From IMG/VR virus record IMGVR_UViG_3300013132_000147, positions 1 to 32,537 of that record: 32,537 nucleotides of DNA; one strand, given 5' to 3'. The DNA is from a virus. The notes under the pieces are model-generated. The model had not been told where the DNA came from. It ran no database searches and saw only the letters and a program-made list of their open reading frames with translations. Position 1 is the stretch's first letter. Every line of letters starts with the position of its first letter. Made by a program: the position numbers and the translations under genes. Shown piece after piece: positions 20,424 to 26,985 of this stretch.

Positions 20424-20650
20424 AGTCGGGCACGAAGACCACCGAATTTTGGGTGTCCATCGCACCCGTGATGATGGGACTCATCGAAGGCATGAAGGGC
20501 GACAAGGAGATTGCGAAATGGCTGATCGTATGCGGGACATCCTTGTCCATCATCTATATCGTCAGCCGAACCGCACTCAAGATGACGGCATGCAAGAACG
20601 AGTCGGAGAAGACAGAAAAGCAAGCACAGGAAGAGGAGACCATGACATGA
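20420..20650 (+). CDS. Small two-helix membrane protein, holin-like
   Basis: 76 residues; ATGA overlap upstream and downstream. MKSGTKTTEFWVSIAPVMMG opens the first hydrophobic segment (about 9-24), then a short charged turn and a second one (IAKWLIVCGTSLSIIYIVSR, about 31-50), then a Lys/Glu-rich tail. The KTTEFW start, the YIVSR end of helix 2 and the charged tail fit known phage holin families. It would form holes in the inner membrane for lysis. No endolysin gene is seen nearby, so the assignment is tentative. Confidence 0.65.
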   Translation: MKSGTKTTEFWVSIAPVMMGLIEGMKGDKEIAKWLIVCGTSLSIIYIVSRTALKMTACKNESEKTEKQAQEEETMT

Positions 20651-21096
20651 CAGGTGTCGCCCCATCGGAAAAACCTTATCGAAAGCGTTTCGGCAATCAT
20701 CAAGTGACCACGGGACAGGCTGCACAGATGCTCGGTGTCTCGTCACGAACCGTGAGCAAGTGGATCGATGAGGGCAAGTTCCCTTCTTGGCGAATCAACA
20801 AGGATCGCAGGGTTCTCATTACCGACCTTGCCAAATTTGCTGAGGCGAGGGGAATCCCGCTCAATATCGACAACCCCGTCTGTGCGGTCAAGGTCGATTT
20901 GGGAAACAAGGACATGAAGAATCAGATGGAATCCCTGAACTTGCGGATGGACGCTCTCTCCGCCCTTGTTTCCTTGGCTGAGGAGTGCCTTTCCAAGGGA
21001 ACCCTCATGCTCGGGGATTCAAGGATGGCGAAGGTCGATGTCGATGCACGGAAGAGGTTCCTCGACAGACTGAAACTTTTCAGGAGTATAGACTGA
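20647..21096 (+). CDS. MerR/excisionase-type HTH DNA-binding protein
   Basis: 149 residues. Start 20647 by ATGA overlap with the holin-like gene. The helix-turn-helix VTTGQAAQMLGVSSRTVSKW (20-39) and wing DEGKFPSWRINKDRRVLITD (41-60) are classic for the HTH_17/MerR-like family of phage regulators and excisionases. The C-terminal half is a helical region, probably for oligomerisation. No integrase is present, so a regulator is more likely than an excisionase. It directly precedes the sigma-like gene, and both may control phage transcription. Confidence 0.8.
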   Translation: MTGVAPSEKPYRKRFGNHQVTTGQAAQMLGVSSRTVSKWIDEGKFPSWRINKDRRVLITDLAKFAEARGIPLNIDNPVCAVKVDLGNKDMKNQMESLNLRMDALSALVSLAEECLSKGTLMLGDSRMAKVDVDARKRFLDRLKLFRSID

Positions 21097-21109
21097 CAAA
21101 GGGGGTTCC

Positions 21110-21667
21110 ATGGACGGTGGAGGCGACAAAGGAAATGAAGCGGACGATGATCACCTCAGGGATTTCCTGAAGAATCTTCAACTGACCAAGAATTGGCTCC
21201 GTAGGCGTTACGGAGACAGGATCCTCGGCATGATGGGATTCGATGACTTCCTTCAAGAAGCGGCGATCACCATTTGGAAGAATCGCTCCGATCCTAAATT
21301 CATGCTTCGGAAGGCGAAGTTCCAACAGAAGACCTTCTTCGCAAAGAAACACTACAAAAATCGCAGCGTTCCCATCTCCACACTTGAGTTGGATGGGGCA
21401 TCACCTGGAAAGAGTATGTCGGATCTGGTCTTTGTCGAAAAGACTTCTAAAGGTCCTCTTGTGGTTTTGGACGAAGATTGGGAAGTCCTCCGCATCAGGC
21501 ACAACCTGCGTGACACCGACATCACGATGCTCAGGATGAAGTGCGAGGGCAAGACCACACATGAGATATCGCTTGCAGTAGGAATCGCCGTGAACTCGGT
21601 TCATGTGCGAATCTCCAACATCAAGCACAAGATCGTCACCGAGAAAAAGGAAAGTGACAACCCATGA
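21110..21667 (+). CDS. ECF-like RNA polymerase sigma factor
   Basis: 185 residues, the size of extracytoplasmic-function sigma factors. Residues 20-85 fit region 2, with the GFDDFLQEAAITIWK segment (43-57) where sigma factors bind the polymerase coiled coil. Residues 130-176 fit region 4: a helix-turn-helix with EGKTTHEISLAVGIAVNSVH (146-165), the usual place for -35 recognition. The middle (90-125) is a variable linker. The start follows AAAGGGGG. The T4 late factor gp55 lacks a region 4, so this is not a plain gp55. It could direct polymerase to one of the two repeated promoter classes in this window. It overlaps fcl by ATGA. Confidence 0.75.
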   Translation: MDGGGDKGNEADDDHLRDFLKNLQLTKNWLRRRYGDRILGMMGFDDFLQEAAITIWKNRSDPKFMLRKAKFQQKTFFAKKHYKNRSVPISTLELDGASPGKSMSDLVFVEKTSKGPLVVLDEDWEVLRIRHNLRDTDITMLRMKCEGKTTHEISLAVGIAVNSVHVRISNIKHKIVTEKKESDNP

Positions 21668-22584
21668 GAAGTCACATCCTCCTCACGGGAGGCAGCGGTC
21701 TGATCGGCAGCGAGATGCCCAACGGCTTCGCACACACCCCGACTTCGGATGAACTGAATCTCCTCGACTACAAGAAATTGCGTGAGTTCGTCGCCGACAA
21801 CGAGATCACCGAGATCGTCCACCTCGCCGCCACGGTCGGCGGTGTCCATGCGAACGACTTCAATCCGTTTGAGTTCTTCAGCAACAACCTCTCCATCAAC
21901 GCCAATGTCATGCGGGTGTGCGGGGAGTTTTGGCTCACGAACGCCACCTTCGTCCTATCGACCTGCGTGTTCCCCGCCCATGCCGAGTACCCCCTCGGGG
22001 AGTGGAGCCTTCACCTCGGGGAACCCCATCACACGAACTTCGGCTATGCCTACGCCAAGAGGATGCTTGAGGTCGGTGCCCGATGCCTACGCAAGGATCG
22101 GAACATTCAGGTTCGCTGTGTGATCCCGTGCAATGTCTTCGGACGGAACGACAGGTACGACACCGTCAACGGTCATGTCGTGCCGAGCCTCATCCACAAG
22201 TGCTACCTCGCCAAGAAGCACGACATGGCATTCCGTGTGTGGGGATCGGGAAATCCCCTGCGTGAGTTCGTCTACGCACCCGACATCGCACGGGCTATCA
22301 CGGCGATCCACTTGGATGACCGTGATTGGATCCCCAACGACATGATCGTCTCCCCCTCCGAGGAACACTCCATCAGGGACATCGTGGGCATGATCGCCGA
22401 AGCCATGGACTTCCGTGGCGAGATCATCTACGAGACCGACATGCCTGAGGGCATTTACAGGAAGCCCACGAACAACTCACGGTTCCGAGCCGCCTATCCC
22501 GACTTCAGGTTCACCGACATCAAGACTGCCATCAAGGAAACCTGCAATCATGTCCGAAGCAACTACGACTCCATCCGAAAGTAA
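21664..22584 (+). CDS. fcl: GDP-L-fucose synthase
   Basis: 306 residues, close to the usual about 320. Rossmann motif GGSGLIG at 9-15, the STCVFP segment with the catalytic Ser near 99, and YxxxK at Y128-K132 identify an extended short-chain dehydrogenase; the MPNGFAHTP and LREFVYAPDIARA features fit GDP-4-keto-6-deoxymannose epimerase/reductase. It makes GDP-L-fucose from the product of Gmd using NADPH. Start by ATGA overlap with the sigma-like gene. Its 3' end overlaps gmd by 35 bp, so the pair is cotranslated. Phage gmd/fcl pairs are known in cyanophages. Confidence 0.9.
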   Translation: MRSHILLTGGSGLIGSEMPNGFAHTPTSDELNLLDYKKLREFVADNEITEIVHLAATVGGVHANDFNPFEFFSNNLSINANVMRVCGEFWLTNATFVLSTCVFPAHAEYPLGEWSLHLGEPHHTNFGYAYAKRMLEVGARCLRKDRNIQVRCVIPCNVFGRNDRYDTVNGHVVPSLIHKCYLAKKHDMAFRVWGSGNPLREFVYAPDIARAITAIHLDDRDWIPNDMIVSPSEEHSIRDIVGMIAEAMDFRGEIIYETDMPEGIYRKPTNNSRFRAAYPDFRFTDIKTAIKETCNHVRSNYDSIRK

Positions 22585-23572
22585 GACCGCCGTCATCACG
22601 GGAGTCAATGGTCAGGACGGCTCCTACCTGAGCGAACTCCTCCTGAGCAAGGGCTACACCGTCATCGGTCTGAAGCGGAGGACATCGACCATCTCGACGG
22701 GCAGGATCGACCACCTCGTCACCAATCCGAGGTTCATCCTGAAGTACTACGACCTCCACGACTCGTCGTGCATCTCCAACATCCTCATGGAGTACGAGAT
22801 TGACGAGATCTACAACCTCGCAGCGCAGAGTCATGTCGCCGTTTCGTTTGAACTGCCCGAGTACACCTCGGACGGCATCTGCAACGGAACCATGAACATC
22901 CTCAACGCCATCAGGACGATCTCCCCACAGACGAGGCTATACCAAGCGTCCTCTTCGGAGATGTTCGGCGACTCGACCCCCACGGATCCCACGGGATTCA
23001 CCGAGAAGTCCCCGTTCCAACCCGTGTCGCCCTACGCCGTCGCCAAGGTCTACGCACACCACATGGTGCAGACATACCGCAAGGCTTACGGAATCCACGC
23101 ATCCTGCGGCATCCTCTTCAACCATGAGAGCCCACGCCGTGGCGAGACCTTCGTCACCCGCAAGATCACCTTGGCGGCTGCGAAGATCAAGCACGGATTG
23201 CAGAAGGACCTCCGCCTCGGCAATCTCGACGCAAAGCGGGATTGGGGTCACGCCTCCGACTATGTCAATGCCATGTGGCTCATGCTCCAACAGAACATCC
23301 CGAGCGACTATGTCATCGCCACGGGACAGACCTACACGGTGCGTGACTTCCTTGACGAGGTGTTCTCGGTTGCAGGGCTCGGCGATTGGAGCAAGTATGT
23401 TGTCATCGACCCGAGGCTCTTCCGACCGAACGAGGTTCCTTACCTCCTCGGGGACTCGACCCATGCCCGTCTCATGCTCGGTTGGACACCGTTCCACGAC
23501 ATGCGCACCCTCGCCCAAGCCATGTACCGCTCGGACGAAGCCATGATCACCTCGGGCGGCATCATCTACTGA
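22550..23572 (+). CDS. gmd: GDP-mannose 4,6-dehydratase
   Basis: 340 residues, the typical length. TGVNGQDGSYL at 17-27 is the Gmd NADP-binding signature; SSSEMFG (134-140) carries catalytic Ser/Glu; SPYAVAK with Y162 and K166 completes the triad; the GILFNHESPRRGETFVTRKI block is diagnostic. It converts GDP-mannose to GDP-4-keto-6-deoxymannose, which Fcl turns into GDP-fucose. Start 22550 lies within the end of fcl. The sugar may be added to a phage protein or DNA, or change the host surface; no glycosyltransferase is seen in the window. Confidence 0.95.
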   Translation: MSEATTTPSESKTAVITGVNGQDGSYLSELLLSKGYTVIGLKRRTSTISTGRIDHLVTNPRFILKYYDLHDSSCISNILMEYEIDEIYNLAAQSHVAVSFELPEYTSDGICNGTMNILNAIRTISPQTRLYQASSSEMFGDSTPTDPTGFTEKSPFQPVSPYAVAKVYAHHMVQTYRKAYGIHASCGILFNHESPRRGETFVTRKITLAAAKIKHGLQKDLRLGNLDAKRDWGHASDYVNAMWLMLQQNIPSDYVIATGQTYTVRDFLDEVFSVAGLGDWSKYVVIDPRLFRPNEVPYLLGDSTHARLMLGWTPFHDMRTLAQAMYRSDEAMITSGGIIY

Positions 23573-23577
23573 ATCCC

Positions 23578-23865
23578 ATGAACCACCCCAAGATGGACAT
23601 CGTTGACAGGCTGACCATCGCCTTAGAGGAAGTCTCAATGGAGAGGGCTCGGTTCCATGAGTACACCACGGAATCCCTGCCCAAACTTCTCATGGAGGCA
23701 CGGGACGAGATCCACAGGTTGCAGGGGATCTCGTACTGCTACCCGCCGAGCGGGAGTCACCATGGAGTCACTTGGCGGGAGGAATACGAGTCCATGCAGG
23801 ACCGTTTCACCAACATGCCCGTGGATGAGTTCGTCCAATGGAAGTCGATCATGCGGGATGAGTGA
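23578..23865 (+). CDS. Hypothetical protein, 95 aa
   Basis: Starts 5 bp after gmd (MNHPKMDIVDRLTIALEEVS). Helical, with LLMEARDEIHRLQG resembling coiled-coil segments in the small proteins at 12577 and 12810, then a Tyr/Gly-rich linker and an acidic tail. Possibly coupled to gmd translation. Family not recognised. Followed by a hairpin-rich 240-bp gap. Confidence 0.7.
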   Translation: MNHPKMDIVDRLTIALEEVSMERARFHEYTTESLPKLLMEARDEIHRLQGISYCYPPSGSHHGVTWREEYESMQDRFTNMPVDEFVQWKSIMRDE

Positions 23866-23945
23866 TTTTCGGGGATTTCTCCCGATGTCGCTAAACGAAC
23901 AACCCTAATGGTCGATCTAGTCAGCGTACAACCTACAACTCCTCA

Positions 23946-23986
23946 GGGGCGGGGGTCGAGTTTCCCACCACCACTCCCCCCGCCCC
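23946..23986 (+). terminator. GC hairpin after the gmd operon
   Basis: GGGGCGGGGG (23946-23955) pairs perfectly with CCCCCGCCCC (23977-23986). No T-run; it precedes a stronger terminator. Confidence 0.5.
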
Positions 23987-24013
23987 AACAAGTCATCTTT
24001 CCCCCATGCGCTG

Positions 24014-24050
24014 TCGCCACGGAACCGATCCCGTGGCGATGGCGTTTTTA
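24014..24050 (+). terminator. Rho-independent terminator, part of repeated cassette
   Basis: TCGCCACGG (24014-24022) pairs with CCGTGGCGA (24031-24039), then TGGCGTTTTTA. The flank CATCTTTCCCCCATGCGCT matches the cassette at 10847. Confidence 0.85.
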
Positions 24051-24072
24051 TGCGGAACCATCGGAAATCCCC

Positions 24073-24101
24073 TTGACAGATGGGGTTCAATATCGTATCT
24101 T
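24073..24101 (+). promoter_or_regulatory. Early-type promoter giving leaderless mRNA
   Basis: TTGACA 24073-24078, N17, TATCTT 24096-24101, then TGATCC and ATG at 24108. Confidence 0.8.
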
Positions 24102-24107
24102 TGATCC

Positions 24108-24572
24108 ATGCTAACACCACACTTCCATTTCCTCGTCACCGTCGATCAGGACATCGTCTTGTTCGTCAAGCAGGACGATGGATCGATACTCATCCGTAAT
24201 GCCGAGCGCAGCATGGGAATCGGATGGAAGGACGGTGTGTACTCCGCCGAAGATGCTCGCAGACTGTGGTCATATATCCACGACTACGGGGGTCGAGCCA
24301 TCGATCACTCCATCGGAGACACCATCTCAGCCATACTCGGTGCGTTCGTGTCGAAGGTTACGGACGAAGCCACAACCAAGGCGGCAACCGTAATTGCATC
24401 AAGGGATACAGACATCCGAGTCCTCAGGCGTGAAGTCATGGAACTCACCGATGACCTTCGCAGGATGGAGAAGCGAGCCGACATGATGTTCTCCATAGAG
24501 TCCATGGAGAGGGATGCCTACGACAAGGCATGCGAGAAAGAGTTCCAAAGGAAAGACTTCGATCAATTTTGA
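24108..24572 (+). CDS. Hypothetical protein, 154 aa, predicted leaderless
   Basis: The ATG lies 6 nt after the -10, no ribosome binding site. The N-terminal half is beta-rich (MLTPHFHFLVTVDQDIVLFV) with a SIGDTISAILGAFVSKVTDE stretch, and the C-terminal half (about 95-145) is a charged coiled coil (REVMELTDDLRRMEKRADMM). Family not recognised. Confidence 0.75.
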   Translation: MLTPHFHFLVTVDQDIVLFVKQDDGSILIRNAERSMGIGWKDGVYSAEDARRLWSYIHDYGGRAIDHSIGDTISAILGAFVSKVTDEATTKAATVIASRDTDIRVLRREVMELTDDLRRMEKRADMMFSIESMERDAYDKACEKEFQRKDFDQF

Positions 24573-24578
24573 GCGACC

Positions 24579-24827
24579 ATGTCCCACTTCTATGCCAAGA
24601 TCACCGAGTCAGCCCGAAGCACCGTACCCACGGCTCGGGGACATCATTCCATAGAGACTCTCACCCAATCATGGAATGGGCAGATACGGGTCAGGATGTG
24701 GCGATGCAATCAGACCAAGACAGATAAGTATACGGTCATCCTGCAACCACACGGCAGAACCGATGACAGGGGCATCCTGATCCTAGAGGGAACACTTGAA
24801 AGTTCTCAAAATTGTGGTAGTATCTGA
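24579..24827 (+). CDS. Hypothetical protein, 82 aa
   Basis: Starts 6 bp after the preceding stop (MSHFYAKITESARSTVPTAR). The centre RVRMWRCNQTKTDKYTVILQ is a basic beta-hairpin-like part. The ribosome binding site is weak, so it may be coupled. The end of the gene contains the promoter of the next one. I recall small phage proteins of this kind (short 'FYA.I..SARKT..TARGHK..G' pattern), function unknown. Confidence 0.65.
   Translation: MSHFYAKITESARSTVPTARGHHSIETLTQSWNGQIRVRMWRCNQTKTDKYTVILQPHGRTDDRGILILEGTLESSQNCGSI
24796..24823 (+). promoter_or_regulatory. Promoter of the 24846 gene
   Basis: TTGAAA 24796-24801, 16-bp spacer, TAGTAT 24818-24823; inside the end of the preceding gene. Confidence 0.45.
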
Positions 24828-24845
24828 ATGCAGAGAGGAGGCACG

Positions 24846-25082
24846 ATGAAGCAGAAGTTTGCTCTCGGCACCCCCCTCACCCTCGGGAAGAACGGCTGCG
24901 AATACCTCTTCACGGCTGTCCCTGACGGGCAGGATCCAACGAAGGTAGCCTATGTGCAGGTGACCCGCCGATGGCTCGTAGATCCCCCCGACAGCCCCGT
25001 GGATGACATGGGGCGTTGGACGGTCGATAACGCCAAGGCGATGTGGAAGGACCTCACCGTGGGCGGATATCGCCCCGTCTAA
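24846..25082 (+). CDS. Hypothetical protein, 78 aa
   Basis: Start 24846 (MKQKFALGTPLTLGKNGCEY) is preferred over the ATG at 24828 because GAGAGGAGG lies 5-9 nt before it. Beta-rich first half (YLFTAVPDGQDPTKVAYVQV), then NAKAMWKDLTVGGYRPV, a helix and short tail. Family not recognised. A GC hairpin (25101-25119) follows. Confidence 0.7.
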   Translation: MKQKFALGTPLTLGKNGCEYLFTAVPDGQDPTKVAYVQVTRRWLVDPPDSPVDDMGRWTVDNAKAMWKDLTVGGYRPV

Positions 25083-25100
25083 ACATCCTCGGTGCGACAC

Positions 25101-25119
25101 CCCCTCATGCGACGAGGGG
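25101..25119 (+). terminator. Weak hairpin after 24846-25082
   Basis: CCCCTC (25101-25106) pairs with GAGGGG (25114-25119); followed by CTTATC, not a T-run. Confidence 0.4.
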
Positions 25120-25151
25120 CTTATCCGTGAACCCATGCAAGGACGCATGAG

Positions 25152-25358
25152 ATGAACAAGACCACCGCCATCGTTACGATCACCATTCTGCTTCTCGCCT
25201 TCTGCGTGTCGTTCGTCGGCACCCTGTGTTGGTTCGCCTTGTACGAGTTACTGAGGGAGACCTGTGGGCTCTCGTTCCTCGGTGCCGTCACGGCGTACTC
25301 GGGGGGAGTGTCGTTGCTTGCCCTGCTTGGGGCGTACTTGAAGGCGCAGCGGGACTGA
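25152..25358 (+). CDS. Small two-helix membrane protein, 68 aa
   Basis: MNKTTAIVTITILLLAFCVS begins the first membrane helix (about 5-31); the second is at about 42-62 (LGAVTAYSGGVSLLALLGAY); ends KAQRD. A weak ribosome binding site. The last 71 bp overlap, tail to tail, the end of the minus-strand lipoprotein gene. The size and topology would suit a second holin or antiholin, but there is no specific motif. Confidence 0.6.
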   Translation: MNKTTAIVTITILLLAFCVSFVGTLCWFALYELLRETCGLSFLGAVTAYSGGVSLLALLGAYLKAQRD

Positions 25359-26265
25359 CATCAGTCAACTTCTTCAAATGGTTCCGCTCCTTGATCTTGG
25401 CGATGATCTCCATCGTGAGGTCGCTCTGCAACCTCGACGCTAGTCCATCCGTGCCGAAGATCCTTTCCTTCTCGGAGTCGGTCATGGTCTCCTTGAGGAT
25501 TTCGATCATCTCGACCACCTCACGGATGGCGGTTGAGTTCCGCTTGCTCTTGATCGTGGACCACACGATCATGGCGATGGATGCCACGAATCCTACGATC
25601 AGGAGGATAGCCCCGACAAGGGCGATCTCCTCCATGTAGTACTGCGAAGCCGAGGCGAAGCCGAGCATCAGGACACCGAGCATGGCAAGGGATCCTCCGT
25701 ATGTCCTGTTCAGGAAGAAAGCCACGGCGGCACCTGCGGCGATCAGGACGAATCCGATGACCCAAAACATGGAGATGTACGAGTACAACTTCTCCATGGC
25801 TTTGACACGGGTCTCCTCTAGCATCAGACGAAGGCTCGTCAGGCTGCGCTCAAGGGTCTCGACCTCCTCGGTGAGGTTCTTGAGTCGCTCGGTCTCTCGT
25901 TGGATTTCATCTGCTGCTTCGTAGATGTTGTCAGCCTTGGCATCGATCTTGGCTAGGGTGTCCACGGCGACATCGGAGGGTCTCGGAGCGTCTGACGGTT
26001 GGGTATCACGACCTGCCGATTCCGTGTCATAGATGACACCGATTGCAAGTGCCTCCCGCACGATCTTGGTGTCCTTCTTGATCCCTTCCGCATCCGACTT
26101 GATGACATCCACCGAATCCTCGGTGTGATCCACCACAGAGGTGAGAGTTGTCGAGGAGACACCTGTCGATGGCTTTGGGGGCACAGGATCAGGTAGTGTC
26201 TTACATGAAGCGAGTACGGTCAGTAGACCGACGAGGACGAGTTGTCGGAAGTTCAGGGTTCCCAT
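25288..26265 (-). CDS. Lipoprotein with coiled coil and three membrane helices (spanin-like topology)
   Basis: 325 residues from ATG 26265. MGTLNFRQLVLVGLLTVLAS-C is a lipoprotein signal peptide with lipobox LASC and Cys21. Residues about 22-100 are Pro/Ser/Asp-rich; 103-158 a coiled coil (EIQRETERLKNLTEEVETLE); then three hydrophobic helices at about 163-185, 190-207 and 213-236; then a charged tail and a Pro/Thr/Ser-rich end. So one chain could reach from the outer membrane (lipid) to the inner membrane (helices), as unimolecular spanins do, but with more helices than those. Alternatives are a superinfection-exclusion or envelope-sensing protein. A CATAAGTA box lies exactly 5 nt before the ATG, implying late, leaderless expression. 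It is convergent with, and overlaps, the 25152 gene. Confidence 0.7.
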   Translation of the reverse strand: MGTLNFRQLVLVGLLTVLASCKTLPDPVPPKPSTGVSSTTLTSVVDHTEDSVDVIKSDAEGIKKDTKIVREALAIGVIYDTESAGRDTQPSDAPRPSDVAVDTLAKIDAKADNIYEAADEIQRETERLKNLTEEVETLERSLTSLRLMLEETRVKAMEKLYSYISMFWVIGFVLIAAGAAVAFFLNRTYGGSLAMLGVLMLGFASASQYYMEEIALVGAILLIVGFVASIAMIVWSTIKSKRNSTAIREVVEMIEILKETMTDSEKERIFGTDGLASRLQSDLTMEIIAKIKERNHLKKLTDVSPAAPSSTPQAGQATTLPPSTP

Positions 26266-26270
26266 GCCTT

Positions 26271-26278
26271 TACTTATG
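26271..26278 (-). promoter_or_regulatory. Late-type promoter box CATAAGTA, leaderless arrangement
   Basis: Minus-strand CATAAGTA, five bases AAGGC, then ATG at 26265. AAGG overlaps the +1 region, so a very short leader with a ribosome site cannot be fully ruled out. Confidence 0.5.
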
Positions 26279-26299
26279 GGATTGACCCTAAACATGGGT

Positions 26300-26437
26300 A
26301 TGCCACGCCGTACAGCCGTAGTGAAGCCCAAGCAACCGAAGAAGTCCGCCAAGCCCCTGTCTCCATCAGACAGGAGGAGCAAGACATCCGTCAAGAAGCC
26401 CAAGTCCCCGATGACTCCAAGGAAGCCTCGCCCTTAG
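26300..26437 (+). CDS. Small basic protein, 45 aa (tentative)
   Basis: MPRRTAVVKPKQPKKSAKPL continues Lys/Pro/Ser-rich to the end, like histone-tail or small packing proteins. It fills the 168-bp gap between two minus-strand genes and ends overlapping the gp19 stop. An ATG 6 bp upstream (26294) is also in frame. The 8-mer CCTAAACA ends 5 nt before 26300, a weak match to the leaderless late box. No ribosome binding site. It may be only a chance frame. Confidence 0.4.
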   Translation: MPRRTAVVKPKQPKKSAKPLSPSDRRSKTSVKKPKSPMTPRKPRP

Positions 26438-26985
26438 GAGATAGGATCCACCCTGTAGGCATCGAACACGAAGTTCACCGTCCCGTAGATGGGGGTGGGA
26501 TCGGTTTCGCTCTGCGTCAGGGTGAAGCCCGATATCTGTGTCGGTATCAGGTTTGAGAAGGTCATCATCAGGATGGGATTCTTCTTGTTGTTGAGGAAGA
26601 ACAGTTTCCCGTGGTTCACATTTCCCTTGTACTCGGGCACGATTTCCTTGAAGTCCCTGTACGGCACACCTGACCTCTGCCACCGCACCATCTCCATGTA
26701 GTTGCTAAAGTCCTCGTTCACGATGAATCTGAGCGAGAGGTCCGATGGCGACCTGCCGCCTGGAAACTTGATGTCGTTGGCGGCGAACAGGTGGTTCAAT
26801 ACTACGGGGTTCGATGATAGGGTAGGAGTGGTCACCGAGGTACAGAAGTAGGTGACCCCCTGCACCTTCTCGCAGACGAACCTGAAGTTGGTCGCCATGG
26901 CGAGGTTGGTGTTGATTGGGTTGTTCCCGAGGGCACCGAAGTTGTTCAGTTTCGGGAACCAATCCTTGAGGTCGGTGGTAGCCAT
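26434..26985 (-). CDS. 19: Tail tube protein, gp19-like
   Basis: 183 residues. The T4 gp19 pattern is clear: NTNLAMATNFRFVCEKVQGV at the start, TPTLSSNPV, IKFPGGRSPSDLSLRFIVNE in the middle, and LFFLNNKKNPILMM before the C-terminal beta strands. The subunit forms stacked hexamer rings inside the sheath through which DNA passes. Start by ATGA overlap with the paralogue upstream. T4-like phages normally have the sheath gene (gp18) directly next to gp19; here it is not, so it must lie elsewhere in the genome. Confidence 0.9.
   Translation of the reverse strand: MATTDLKDWFPKLNNFGALGNNPINTNLAMATNFRFVCEKVQGVTYFCTSVTTPTLSSNPVVLNHLFAANDIKFPGGRSPSDLSLRFIVNEDFSNYMEMVRWQRSGVPYRDFKEIVPEYKGNVNHGKLFFLNNKKNPILMMTFSNLIPTQISGFTLTQSETDPTPIYGTVNFVFDAYRVDPIS

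Noticed and set aside
20647-21096. Excisionase with lysogeny module
   Set aside because: The HTH fold matches, but no integrase, attachment-site pair or repressor cassette is seen; a T4-like lytic phage is far more likely.
23908-24114. Open frame between gmd operon and the 24108 gene
   Set aside because: It contains two terminator hairpins and the promoter of the next gene.
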